Source of the DNA: Polaribacter sp. NJDZ03
GTDB lineage: Bacteria; Bacteroidota; Bacteroidia; Flavobacteriales; Flavobacteriaceae
Length of the DNA: 64,000 nt
Reading direction: 5' to 3'
Assembly: GCF_019263805.1 (NCBI RefSeq)
Contig: NZ_CP079195.1
Coordinates: 1,305,501-1,369,500 of the forward strand
The position numbers and the translations under genes were made by a program. Below the pieces are notes generated by a model, which made no database searches, was not told the origin of the DNA, and was given only the letters and a program-made list of their open reading frames with translations. This document shows positions 42,342-51,827 of the stretch, in pieces. Position 1 is the stretch's first letter; the number at the start of each line of letters is the position of its first letter.

Positions 42342-45300
42342 TTATAATTTTCTTCTGTTGTCGTCAGACTGCGTATCTATTAATTTATTATAAGGGTCCA
42401 CGCCTACTTCAACCGGTTTTTCATTAACAATAATTGTAATCTTATTATTAATTTGTGTAATCTTATGTTTCTTTAAATACAGTTCTTTTTCCTTCGTTTT
42501 TCCATCTACTTCTTCTTTAGCAAAAACACCAATATCTATATAATCTTGCAAAGGAAGAGATAAAATTGGTTTGCTCATTTTTTCGGTTTGATAACGTAAA
42601 GTATCTCCTACTTTTTCTCCGTAAAACTTCTTTCCTTTTTCATCATTTCTATATTTAGAAACTTCAAATTCTATGTCTACTTGATATTTTCCATTTGCTA
42701 ATTGGGTAGATTTTACGTCTACAATTCTATTTTTATAAAGCGTAATTGTTTCAAACATATCTTTAATTATATATTGTAACGAATCTGGAGTTACCTTTCT
42801 TATATAATTTACCATTTCTACAGAAGTTGTGTAAGGTGCTTCTTGAAACTTTACTTTTTCTACATACTTTTTTAAAGCGCCATTTAAGTTTTCTTCACCT
42901 ATATAATCACTCAAAGCATAAAAAACCAAAGAACCTTTTTGATAACGGATATACCCTTGTCCGTCATTATACATTAACGCTTTTTCACGTTTTCTCTCCA
43001 TGGTTCTTTGCATTAAATAACCATCTAAAGCTTCTTTTAAAAATGTACGCATTTTAGGTTTTCCATTTTGATGTTCTAACACTTTTAAAGAAACATATTC
43101 CGACAAACTTTCTGATAACATTGTTGCTCCCAAAACGTCTGCTCCTATTACTTGATGCGCCCACCATTGATGCGCAACTTCGTGAACAGTAACTGCAAAA
43201 GGATAATCTACGCCATCATCATTTGTATCATCTACAGCAGCAATAAACCCAAAACCTTCAGAAAACGGAATTGTATTTGCAAATGACTGCGCAAAAGTAC
43301 CTTGAGTTCTTGGAAACTCTATAATTCTTAATTGTTTATGTTGATAAGGACTAAAATTTTTCTCGTTATAAGTAACCGAAGCTTTCATCCCTTTCATCAT
43401 TCTATCTAAATTATAATCATGCGGTTTGTGATAGTAAATTTCTAAACTAATGCCATTCCACATTTCTTTTTTAACCTGATATCTTGCCGAATTAAATGCA
43501 TAAAAATTCAACATTTTACTATCCATTTTATAATGGAAATATTTACGCCCTTCTGCTGTCCATTCTTTTTGCAAATAACCAGGTGCAATTGCAATCTGGT
43601 CTTCGGATGTAGAAACGGTTGCTTCAAAATCTATCCAATCAGAATCTTTAGAAATATACGTGTTTCCTAAAGCTGTAGAATCGGTTGGTTGTGCTTGTAA
43701 ATTATTTGGTGGTAAATCGTATTTTTCACGTGTTTTATTATCTGTAAGTTCTCCTCCTGCAGAATATCCTAAAGAAGGAAACATATTACTGTTTATAAAT
43801 GTTCCGTTTTCTCTTATTGGAGATTTTTGCTGAAACATGGTATTTTTATTACTTTTTAAATGCACTGTTAATTGCAAAGAATCTCCTGGTTGTATTCTAT
43901 TCTCAAATTTGTAAATATCAAAATTGAAAATGGTGTCTTCTAAAACCAAGTTGTTTGGTTTATTAAACTCAAACGTACTTTCTAATGAATTATGATTTAA
44001 GAAAATACTATCAATTGCTTTATCCGTTTTATTTATCATTGTAAAAACAGCACTGGCTTTGTACGTTCTTTTCTTCGGATAAATAGCAACATCGGCATTA
44101 ACTGCTACAATTCTTGGTTGTTTATAATCTTCGTATTTTTTATATTTTTTCTCCCATTCTACCGCATTTAATTCGGCTTGTTTAGATGCTGTATTTTCTT
44201 CGTCAGATTTTGTTGCTTGATAAATAGTAACTCCTAAAGTTAAAAAAGCCACTAAAATAACTGCTAAACTAATTTTTTGAGGTGTTCTAAATCTTGCTTC
44301 GGCTATTTCTATTCTTTCTTTAAAAGAACTTGGTAAACCTCTAACCCAAAATAAAATACTTGCTATCAGTAATAATGTCCCGCCTAAAACCCAGTATAAT
44401 TTGTACCATAAATATCTAGACAATGCAGAACCGTAACCATTCATATCCGAATAACTAAAACCTGGTCCTTCGTTATATTTAAAGATTGCTAACTCAATTC
44501 CTATTAAATCTAAAAACGGAATTCCGATTGCAACAATCAATAAAACTAGTAAACCTAAATATTGATTTTTAAATAAGGTTTGTACAAATATTGCCAAGAA
44601 AGCCCAAATTACATAGTTTAAAAATTTTAACCCAAATAACTCTTTTATGTAATGACCAATCTCAAAATTATAATATCCTTGATACGCCTGAAACAACATA
44701 CCAGAAACCATAATGACTGCCAATAAAACCAATTGCATTTTTAAAATAGCAATTAATTTAGAGAATAATAACGTCCAATTTGGTATTGGAGTACTATCTA
44801 CCAAGTGGTTTATTTTTGCTGTTCTAGCTCTTTGTACCAACATACCTGCATATAAAAAAGTACAAACATTTATAACAAATAAGCTAAAAATACTACCTCC
44901 GCCTAACATTTGCCAAGTTACGGGCAGTGTATCTGTTCCAAAAATTTCACTAGAAACAAATAAGGTTCCAAATAACATTAATAGTCCTACAATAAGAATA
45001 CAGATAAATGGTAAACTTTTAAAGATGTATTTAAAGTCGATGTTAGACAACCTCCACATCACTTTTAAATTCTGAATAAAAGAATAATCGTGTGTTACTT
45101 TTGGTAAACTAATTCTAGTAATTCCCCTGAAATTAGATTTTATAACTCTTTCTGATTTTGCTTTTCTAAAAGAAATTGTAATTGCATTCTGACTGAATTT
45201 AAAGTACTTAAACACCAAGCCAAAAACTAAAGAAGAAATTACCAACCAAAGCAAACGGTTATAAATAACCAATTCTTTAATAGGAATTTGCAATTCATTT

Positions 45301-45995
45301 TGTTCAGAAACGGTCCAGTATTTAGTATAATAAGAAGATGCAGAAGCCCCAAAAGGATCTAAAATTGCCAACAAAGTTGCGTGTTCTGGTTCAGATAAAA
45401 TACTAGAAATTGCACCTTGTACAAACATTAAAATAATTACGGTAATAAAACCAGCAGCTACATTTCTAGAAAAAGTAACAACCGCAAAAACAACTGCTCC
45501 AAAAAACAATATATTGGGTAAAATGTACACCAAGTAAGTTGTTAAATACGTCATTATATTAAAATCGCCCACAATGTCTGAGTTGGTTCCTGGAAATCTA
45601 AAACCAATAATCATCCCAAAGGCAACCACCAAAACGATAGCAGAAACCACTACAATACCGCTAAAAAATTTTGCGAATAAATAATTGGCTTTTGTAAACG
45701 GATACGAATACAAAATGGTATGCATTTCACTCTTAAAATCTCTATAAATAGAAACTCCGATTATTGATGGAAATAAAAAGAATATTAAAACCGTAAATGC
45801 ATTAATAATTCCTGTAACACCAATTGGCGAATTTACAATTCTAGAAGAACCTGTGGTTCCTGTAACTCCATCCCAAATACCTGCAGATGTTGCGGATAAA
45901 AAGAAAGAAATTAGTAAAAATATTGCTATGTAAATATAAAAGACAGGCTTGTTAAACCAGTATTTTAATTCTTGTTTAAAAATAGTTAAAAACAT
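42342..45995 (-). CDS. ABC-2 permease fused to M1 aminopeptidase
   Basis: A 1217-residue membrane protein. Residues about 1-590 contain two ABC-2-type permease halves with roughly twelve hydrophobic segments (for example FLTIFKQELKYWFNKPVFY at the start). After a final membrane segment near 580-600 comes a periplasmic M1 zinc peptidase domain: a beta-rich N-domain, then HEVAHQWWAHQ with zinc ligands His938, Glu939 and His942 and the third ligand in LSESLSEY. The HExxH to Glu spacing is one longer than in classical M1 enzymes. The ATPase gene is 75 bp upstream, separated by a repeat. Together they may export and trim peptides. Confidence 0.93.
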   Translation of the reverse strand: MFLTIFKQELKYWFNKPVFYIYIAIFLLISFFLSATSAGIWDGVTGTTGSSRIVNSPIGVTGIINAFTVLIFFLFPSIIGVSIYRDFKSEMHTILYSYPFTKANYLFAKFFSGIVVVSAIVLVVAFGMIIGFRFPGTNSDIVGDFNIMTYLTTYLVYILPNILFFGAVVFAVVTFSRNVAAGFITVIILMFVQGAISSILSEPEHATLLAILDPFGASASSYYTKYWTVSEQNELQIPIKELVIYNRLLWLVISSLVFGLVFKYFKFSQNAITISFRKAKSERVIKSNFRGITRISLPKVTHDYSFIQNLKVMWRLSNIDFKYIFKSLPFICILIVGLLMLFGTLFVSSEIFGTDTLPVTWQMLGGGSIFSLFVINVCTFLYAGMLVQRARTAKINHLVDSTPIPNWTLLFSKLIAILKMQLVLLAVIMVSGMLFQAYQGYYNFEIGHYIKELFGLKFLNYVIWAFLAIFVQTLFKNQYLGLLVLLIVAIGIPFLDLIGIELAIFKYNEGPGFSYSDMNGYGSALSRYLWYKLYWVLGGTLLLIASILFWVRGLPSSFKERIEIAEARFRTPQKISLAVILVAFLTLGVTIYQATKSDEENTASKQAELNAVEWEKKYKKYEDYKQPRIVAVNADVAIYPKKRTYKASAVFTMINKTDKAIDSIFLNHNSLESTFEFNKPNNLVLEDTIFNFDIYKFENRIQPGDSLQLTVHLKSNKNTMFQQKSPIRENGTFINSNMFPSLGYSAGGELTDNKTREKYDLPPNNLQAQPTDSTALGNTYISKDSDWIDFEATVSTSEDQIAIAPGYLQKEWTAEGRKYFHYKMDSKMLNFYAFNSARYQVKKEMWNGISLEIYYHKPHDYNLDRMMKGMKASVTYNEKNFSPYQHKQLRIIEFPRTQGTFAQSFANTIPFSEGFGFIAAVDDTNDDGVDYPFAVTVHEVAHQWWAHQVIGADVLGATMLSESLSEYVSLKVLEHQNGKPKMRTFLKEALDGYLMQRTMERKREKALMYNDGQGYIRYQKGSLVFYALSDYIGEENLNGALKKYVEKVKFQEAPYTTSVEMVNYIRKVTPDSLQYIIKDMFETITLYKNRIVDVKSTQLANGKYQVDIEFEVSKYRNDEKGKKFYGEKVGDTLRYQTEKMSKPILSLPLQDYIDIGVFAKEEVDGKTKEKELYLKKHKITQINNKITIIVNEKPVEVGVDPYNKLIDTQSDDNRRKL

Positions 45996-46040
45996 AATTT
46001 TGATATGTAAAAGTTGAACTGTTAAATTGTTTAGTTTTAG

Positions 46041-46064
46041 TTCTCGACTGCGCTCGAACGGACA
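46041..46064. repeat. TCGACTGCGCTCGA repeat, copy C
   Basis: Identical over 24 bases to 25342-25365. It sits inside the ATPase-permease operon, 7 bp after the ATPase stop codon. Confidence 0.9.
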
Positions 46065-46070
46065 TTCTAA

Positions 46071-46958
46071 TTATGCAATTACGGGTTCATCTTGTTTTAA
46101 AGCGATAAAATACACATCATCTAATTGCGGAGTTGCAGCAATAAAATCATCCGAAGGTTTTTCGGCAGCATGTACTCTAATATTTAACGTATTATCTTGA
46201 TTGTAATTAGAAGATAAAATATTGTAGTTTTTCTCATTTTCTTCCAATGCGTCTCTCTCTATAATTTTTGTCCAAATAGTATTTTCTAATTCTTCTGTTG
46301 CTTTCTGTGGTGTAGAATGTTTTAATATTTTACCTCCGTTTAAAATTGCCATTTCATTACACAACTCTTTTACATCTTCTACAATATGTGTAGAAAAAAT
46401 AACCGTACAATTACTACCAACTTCTCGTAAAACATTTAAAAAACGATGTCTTTCTGCAGGATCTAATCCAGCTGTTGGTTCATCAACAATAATTAATTTT
46501 GGGTTGTTTAAAAGTAATTGTGCAATACCAAAACGTTGTTTCATTCCGCCAGAATATCCTGCAACATGTTTATGTCTTACATCATATAAATTGGTAATTT
46601 CTAACACCTCTTTTACAATCGCTTTTCTCTCGTCTTTTTTTGAAATTCCTTTTAAAGTAGCAAAATAATCTAATAATTCTTCTGCAGACATTTTTGGATA
46701 CACACCAAAAGATTGCGGTAAATACCCTAGCACTTTACGTAAAGACATATTGTCTTCTAAAACATTAATATCACCAAAAGTAATTGAACCAGAATCTGGA
46801 CTTTGTAACGTTGCTATGGTTCTCATTAAAGATGATTTACCTGCTCCATTTGGGCCTAACAAACCAAACATTCCTGTACCAATTTCGATACTTAGATTAT
46901 CGATTGCTTTTACGCCGTTTTTATAAGTCTTGGTTAAATTTTCAATTACTAACTTCAT
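46071..46958 (-). CDS. ABC transporter ATP-binding protein
   Basis: A 295-residue ATPase starting MKLVIENLTKTYKNG. Walker A GPNGAGKS, Q-loop LPQSFGVYP, signature YSGGMKQR, Walker B LIIVDEPTAGLD and switch His in FSTHIVED are all intact, and a C-terminal extension of about 80 residues follows. A longer frame to 47117 exists, but those 53 residues are lysine- and asparagine-rich and precede the conserved start, so I use ATG 46958. It powers the permease-aminopeptidase fusion encoded next. Confidence 0.93.
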   Translation of the reverse strand: MKLVIENLTKTYKNGVKAIDNLSIEIGTGMFGLLGPNGAGKSSLMRTIATLQSPDSGSITFGDINVLEDNMSLRKVLGYLPQSFGVYPKMSAEELLDYFATLKGISKKDERKAIVKEVLEITNLYDVRHKHVAGYSGGMKQRFGIAQLLLNNPKLIIVDEPTAGLDPAERHRFLNVLREVGSNCTVIFSTHIVEDVKELCNEMAILNGGKILKHSTPQKATEELENTIWTKIIERDALEENEKNYNILSSNYNQDNTLNIRVHAAEKPSDDFIAATPQLDDVYFIALKQDEPVIA

Positions 46959-47182
46959 ATTGTTGCTTTTAGTGATATTCGTTTGGTGATTAGTGTAAAA
47001 GTAAGCACTTTTGTTACACTTTTTTGTGATTATTTTAATGGAATTCCTAAAAAATCGTATTATTTTTACAATTGGAAATACAAAATGCTCTCCATACTTT
47101 TTCTTTTTCAAATCCATAAAAAGAAAACCTACAAACAGACATTTTAATTTTTAAATACTTTTCACACTTATAAACATATATA

Positions 47183-48271
47183 ATGGCAAAAAAATCAATA
47201 TTAAATAAAGAGTCACTTACATTTTTAGAAAAATATCTAAATAATGCGGCTCCAACTGGTTACGAATGGGAAGGTCAGAAAATTTGGATGGATTATCTAA
47301 AACCTTATGTAGACACTTTTATTACAGACACTTACGGAACTGCTGTTGGGGTTATAAACCCAGACGCAAAATACAAAGTAGTTATAGAAGGGCATGCAGA
47401 TGAAATTTCTTGGTATGTAAATTATATTTCTGATAACGGATTGATTTACGTGATTAGAAACGGAGGATCTGATCATCAAATTGCACCTAGTAAAATTGTA
47501 AACATTCATACAAAAAACGGCATTGTAAAAGGTGTTTTTGGATGGCCAGCAATTCATACAAGAGACAAAGCAAATGAACAAGCACCAAAACCAGACAATA
47601 TTTTTATTGATACAGGTTGTGCTACCAAAGCAGAAGTAGAAGCTTTAGGCGTTCATGTTGGTTGTGTAATTACCTATCCAGATGAATTTCACATCTTAAA
47701 CGGAGACAAGTTTGTTTGTAGAGCTTTAGACAACAGAATGGGTGGTTTTATGATTGCCGAAGTTGCGCGTTTATTAAAAGAAAATAAAAAAGAATTACCT
47801 TTTGGCTTGTACATAACAAACTCTGTACAAGAAGAAATTGGGTTACGTGGTGCAGAAATGATTACACAAACCATAAAACCAAATGTTGCTATTGTTACCG
47901 ACGTAACACATGATACTACAACTCCAATGATTGAGAAAAAATCTGCTGGTCTTTTAGAATTAGGTAAAGGTCCGGTTATTGCTTACGCACCAGCTGTACA
48001 ACAAAAATTACGTGATTTAATTACAGAAACTGCCGAAAAAGAAAATATTCCTTTTCAACGTTCTGCGCTTTCTAGAGCAACTGGTACAGATACAGATGCT
48101 TTTGCTTATAGCAATGGTGGGGTTGCTTCTGCTTTAATTTCTTTACCATTAAGATACATGCACACCACTGTAGAAATGGTACATAGAGATGATGTAGAAA
48201 ATGTGATTAAAATGATTTATGAAACATTATTGAATATTAAGGGTGGAGAGACTTTTTCTTATTTTGAATAA
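47183..48271 (+). CDS. M42-family metallo-aminopeptidase
   Basis: A 362-residue cytosolic dinuclear zinc/cobalt aminopeptidase of the tetrahedral M42 (TET) group. Metal ligands are in EGHADEISWYV (His), CRALDNRMGG (Asp), SVQEEIGLRGAE (catalytic Glu pair), VTDVTHD (Asp) and RYMHTTVEMVH (His). It trims short peptides released by proteasome-like or other proteases. It is divergent from the ABC operon and followed by a nested repeat. Confidence 0.93.
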   Translation: MAKKSILNKESLTFLEKYLNNAAPTGYEWEGQKIWMDYLKPYVDTFITDTYGTAVGVINPDAKYKVVIEGHADEISWYVNYISDNGLIYVIRNGGSDHQIAPSKIVNIHTKNGIVKGVFGWPAIHTRDKANEQAPKPDNIFIDTGCATKAEVEALGVHVGCVITYPDEFHILNGDKFVCRALDNRMGGFMIAEVARLLKENKKELPFGLYITNSVQEEIGLRGAEMITQTIKPNVAIVTDVTHDTTTPMIEKKSAGLLELGKGPVIAYAPAVQQKLRDLITETAEKENIPFQRSALSRATGTDTDAFAYSNGGVASALISLPLRYMHTTVEMVHRDDVENVIKMIYETLLNIKGGETFSYFE

Positions 48272-48280
48272 ATAAAATAC

Positions 48281-48492
48281 AGACACGAATTTCACAGATT
48301 CACACTGATAAAATTCCGTTTTGTCATTCCGAACGAAGAATGAGGAAGAATCTTATAATTACATAGAATGGTTATGAGATTTCTCATTAGTATATCTTGA
48401 GCAAAGTCCAAAGGCTTAAAAAAGCTCATTTAGAAATGACAAACTAGTTCTTATAAAACTCTATTTAGTGATAATTAGTGAAATTCGTGTCT
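48281..48492. repeat. Outer palindromic repeat AGACACGAATTTCAC, with another repeat nested inside
   Basis: Perfect 15-bp inverted ends: AGACACGAATTTCAC at 48281-48295 and its complement at 48478-48492. Inside both ends, CACTGATA and TTAGTGATAA continue the pairing. Between them sits a complete member of a different family (48321-48442). Confidence 0.85.
48321..48442. repeat. Complete GTCATTCCGAA-family repeat (inner element)
   Basis: Begins TTGTCATTCCGAACGAAG, continues with GAGGAAGAATCTTA, GAGATTTCTCATTAG, and ends AAATGACAA, an imperfect complement of the beginning. Partial copies are at 30647-30685, 30767-30860 and about 31947-31961. Confidence 0.8.
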
Positions 48493-48499
48493 TATAATT

Positions 48500-49039
48500 A
48501 TGGATGAACTCTTAGACATATTAACTCCCGAAGGACAACCTACAGGAAAAACTGCTTTAAAATCTGAAGCACATAAAAACGGTTGGTTTCATGCCACGGT
48601 TCATATTTGGTTATTTACTTCGGATGAAAAAATATTGCTTCAAAAAAGAGCGTCGACAAAAAAAGTATTTCCTGGTCTGTGGGATATTTCTGTTGCAGGA
48701 CATGTTGCTGCTGGTGAAGATATTTTAACCTCGGCAAAAAGAGAAGTTTTTGAAGAAATCGGGTTACAATTAGAGACTAAAGACCTTATTAAAATTGGCA
48801 CAAGAATTCATCAAGTTTCTCATGCAAACGGAATTCAAGATAACGAACATCATCATGTTTTTATCGCAGAATTAAAAGTTCCTTTATCAACACTAACTAT
48901 TCAAGAAGAGGAAGTTGATGCTATCAAATTATATGATTTATCAACTTTAAAGAATACCGAAAATCTAGAAAATGTTTTACTCCCTAGATTTCATGCGTAT
49001 TATTGTTCGGTTTATGATAAAATTATAAATTACATTTAA
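48500..49039 (+). CDS. NUDIX hydrolase, isopentenyl-diphosphate isomerase-like subgroup
   Basis: A 179-residue NUDIX enzyme. The Nudix box is seen as GHVAAGEDILTSAKREVFEEIGL (about 75-97, written here in parts: GHVAAGED and REVFEEIGL), with the Mg2+-binding glutamates in place. MDELLDILTPEGQPTGKTALK and FPGLWDISVAGHV at the N-terminus are typical of the IDI-like/YfcD subgroup, which hydrolyses nucleoside or isoprenoid diphosphates. The substrate is not determinable. An unknown gene follows after 14 bp. Confidence 0.9.
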   Translation: MDELLDILTPEGQPTGKTALKSEAHKNGWFHATVHIWLFTSDEKILLQKRASTKKVFPGLWDISVAGHVAAGEDILTSAKREVFEEIGLQLETKDLIKIGTRIHQVSHANGIQDNEHHHVFIAELKVPLSTLTIQEEEVDAIKLYDLSTLKNTENLENVLLPRFHAYYCSVYDKIINYI

Positions 49040-49053
49040 AAAGGTATATCAAA

Positions 49054-49830
49054 ATGAAAAAAAATAAGGTTATCAATTTATTTGGAGACAACAAAGACAT
49101 TAAAAATGCAGCAGTAAAATATTCTGCATTACTTGAAAAATTTATGTCGCCATTTGCAAAAGAGTTTGTGAATTTTGAATATCAAGAAGATATTTTTGAG
49201 TTTGCCATTAATGCTTGGAATTTTGGGAATATGAGTTCTATTCTTGATAATGATGAGTTCGAGGAAATAATATCTAATGCAAAAGATGATGCTATTAATT
49301 ATGATTTATTGCGAAAGATGATTGCATATAAAAGTCTAAATTTTGAAGAGTTTTCTAATTTTATAATTGACTTTGATATAAAAACAACAAATAAAAAACT
49401 CTCTATAACCGTAGTTACAGAAAATGAAGAGACATACATGACTAATATGTTACTTCAATCTTCAGAAACAGAACTCACGGAAGACGAGTTTGATGAAAAC
49501 TACATCAATAGATCTGCAATTTCTATTAAACCCTTGCAACCTTTTATAGATTGGCACAATGCTATTTATACAGACGCTACCATTGATACAACAGACTTTA
49601 ATGATATAAATATCTATTTAATTACCAGCACTAGTTATGCAGATATTGAGGCACATCTAAAAAAGAAATTTGATAAATATTTTATGCTCGAATTAGAGGG
49701 TTGGCATACAAACAAAACAGAATGGCCTCAAAGACGTAATTACAAAATGTTTAAAAAATGGTTTGAAGTGACTATTTCTACAGCTGTTTTTGATTTAGAA
49801 AAATCACCCGTTAGCAAAAGCGAATTCTAA
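49054..49830 (+). CDS. Unknown 258-residue acidic soluble protein
   Basis: Starts MKKNKVINLFGDNKDIKNAA. There is no signal peptide or membrane segment. The first 110 residues look helical (VKYSALLEKFMSPFAKEFVNF, FEFAINAWNFGN), and the second half is mixed alpha/beta with conserved-looking tryptophans in PFIDWHNAIY, LEGWHTNKTEWPQRR and FKKWFEVTISTAVFDLEKSP. I do not recognise the family. It follows the NUDIX gene by 14 bp and precedes the DUF294 gene by 78 bp, so it may be cotranscribed with either. Confidence 0.7.
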   Translation: MKKNKVINLFGDNKDIKNAAVKYSALLEKFMSPFAKEFVNFEYQEDIFEFAINAWNFGNMSSILDNDEFEEIISNAKDDAINYDLLRKMIAYKSLNFEEFSNFIIDFDIKTTNKKLSITVVTENEETYMTNMLLQSSETELTEDEFDENYINRSAISIKPLQPFIDWHNAIYTDATIDTTDFNDINIYLITSTSYADIEAHLKKKFDKYFMLELEGWHTNKTEWPQRRNYKMFKKWFEVTISTAVFDLEKSPVSKSEF

Positions 49831-49908
49831 ACAAAAGTATTTAACCTTCTAGATTTCATACGTATTGTTGTTTGTAGTATAAAAAGCGCATCAAAAACTA
49901 AAAAAAAG

Positions 49909-51825
49909 ATGAAAAATTCAATTGCAGAACGTGTGTATGATTTTTTAAAAAACTACCCTCCTTTTAACTTATTAGCTCCTAAAAAAATACTTGAAATTGC
50001 TACTGAAGTTTCCATCATCTATTTAGAAAAAGGAAAAGTTATTTTAAACGAAAATGATAAAATTCACAAACATTTTTACATTGTAAGAAATGGCGGAATT
50101 AGCTTGTATAAAAATTCTAATGACAAAAAAGTACTGGTAGATATTTGTGATAGTGGAGACATTTTTGGCTTAAGACCCTTAATTAGTAAAGAAAACTATT
50201 TACTAGACGCAATTGCCAATGAAGAATCTATTGTTTATGCTATTCCTATTGAAATTTTTGAAGCTGTCTCAGAAAAAAGTTTAAAGATTAATAAATACCT
50301 ATTAACTTCTTTTGCTTCTAATTCTTTTGATCCCTATACAAATGAACAAAATAACAATGTTTTTACAGATTATATAGAGAATGATAATTTGGCTTATTCT
50401 AATTTACATTCTGTAAATTACACCAAAAAACCTTTAAACTGTACCATTAAATCTACAGTTAAAGAAGCGGCAATAAAAATGAGCAATCAAAAAATTGGCT
50501 ATATTATTGTGGTTGATGAGGCTTGCGTTCCTTTAGGGATTATTACAAATGGAGATCTTAAAAGCAAAATAGCAACAGGCCTTTTTTCTATAGATACCTC
50601 TGTAAAAGAAATTATGTCATCTCCAGTAATTACACAATCTAAAAATCTTACTGTTTTAGATGCTCAGTTACAAATGATAAAACACAAGGTAGGCCATTTA
50701 TGTATTACCGCAGATGGAACTAGTAATTCTAAACTGTTAGGAATTTTAACGAACCATGATGTTTTAACTTCACTAGGGAATAACCCTATTATTATTTTAA
50801 AGGAAATTAAACGTGCTAAAAAAACGAAAGAGATTCGTGAAATTAGAAACAAAGCAAACCTACTTTTAAAATCTTATTTAGAGCTAAATATTCCGTTATC
50901 GCATATTTCTAAGATAATATCAGAAATAAATGATGGAGTTGCCATGAGAGTTATTGAGCTTTCTTTAGAAAAGATGGAAACGCCTGCACCGGCTAAATTT
51001 ACTTGGTTAACATTAGGTAGTCAGGGTAGAAAAGAACAGCTTTTATATACAGACCAAGACAACGCTCTTATTTTTGAAGATGTTAGTAAAGAACAGTACG
51101 CAGAAACAAAAGAATATTTTTTAAAACTAGCAGGTCATATCACTAAATCATTGCATAAGATTGGCTATGAATATTGTCCTGCAGAAATGATGGCAAGCAA
51201 CCCTAAATGGTGTTTATCATTGTCTGAATGGAAAGATCAATTTAACGAATGGATTTTAAATATTGATGGAGAAGCCATTTTATTATCGTCTATTTTCTTT
51301 GATTTTAATGCTATTTATGGCGACTTCTCAATGGCAAGAGCGCTAACCAAAAGCATTTTTAAAACACTAAATGAAAGGAGTCTTTTATTTGTTTTTTTAG
51401 CAAAAGAAGCAGTTGCAAGTCCATCGCCTTTAGGCTTTTTTAAACAATTTTTATTAGAGAATAATGGAGACCACAAAGATTCTTTTAATATAAAACAAAG
51501 AGCCTTAATGCCATTAATTAATGCAGCAAGACTTTTAACACTCTCCAATAATATTTTCGAGATTAACAATACTGCTCTCCGTTTTGAAAGATTAGCAGAA
51601 ATAGAACCTCAAAATAAAGAGTTGTATCAATCTTGCTCTTATGCTTTTAAAGCTTTGCTAAAATTTAAAACAAAACAGGGAATATTACACAACGATTCTG
51701 GTAAATTTATTCAATTAGAATCTTTAACAAAAGAAGAAAAGCTACAACTAAAAGGGTGCTTTAAACCAATTAGAGAGATTCAAGAAGTACTTAGCGTTAA
51801 ATTTAACTTATCCAATATCATATAA
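49909..51825 (+). CDS. cNMP-binding / CBS / DUF294 nucleotidyltransferase-like sensor protein
   Basis: A 638-residue soluble multidomain protein. Residues about 1-130 form a cyclic-nucleotide-binding (CRP-like) beta roll (LEKGKVILNENDKIHKHFYIV, GDIFGLRPLI). About 160-290 are two CBS domains (TIKSTVKEAAIKMSNQKIGYIIVVD, GIITNGDLKSKIATG, VKEIMSSPVIT). About 340-480 is a DUF294 nucleotidyltransferase with LGSQGRKEQLLYTDQDNALIF (G370, S371, acidic pair after). The rest is the DUF294 C-terminal helical domain. It is probably a signal-responsive nucleotidyltransferase; targets are unknown. The exonuclease gene follows after 2 bp. Confidence 0.92.
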   Translation: MKNSIAERVYDFLKNYPPFNLLAPKKILEIATEVSIIYLEKGKVILNENDKIHKHFYIVRNGGISLYKNSNDKKVLVDICDSGDIFGLRPLISKENYLLDAIANEESIVYAIPIEIFEAVSEKSLKINKYLLTSFASNSFDPYTNEQNNNVFTDYIENDNLAYSNLHSVNYTKKPLNCTIKSTVKEAAIKMSNQKIGYIIVVDEACVPLGIITNGDLKSKIATGLFSIDTSVKEIMSSPVITQSKNLTVLDAQLQMIKHKVGHLCITADGTSNSKLLGILTNHDVLTSLGNNPIIILKEIKRAKKTKEIREIRNKANLLLKSYLELNIPLSHISKIISEINDGVAMRVIELSLEKMETPAPAKFTWLTLGSQGRKEQLLYTDQDNALIFEDVSKEQYAETKEYFLKLAGHITKSLHKIGYEYCPAEMMASNPKWCLSLSEWKDQFNEWILNIDGEAILLSSIFFDFNAIYGDFSMARALTKSIFKTLNERSLLFVFLAKEAVASPSPLGFFKQFLLENNGDHKDSFNIKQRALMPLINAARLLTLSNNIFEINNTALRFERLAEIEPQNKELYQSCSYAFKALLKFKTKQGILHNDSGKFIQLESLTKEEKLQLKGCFKPIREIQEVLSVKFNLSNII

Positions 51826-51827
51826 TT

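Noticed and set aside
46959..47117. 53-residue N-terminal extension of the ABC ATPase
   Set aside because: It is low-complexity and rich in Lys and Asn, and precedes the conserved MKLVIENLTKTY start; more likely leader DNA.
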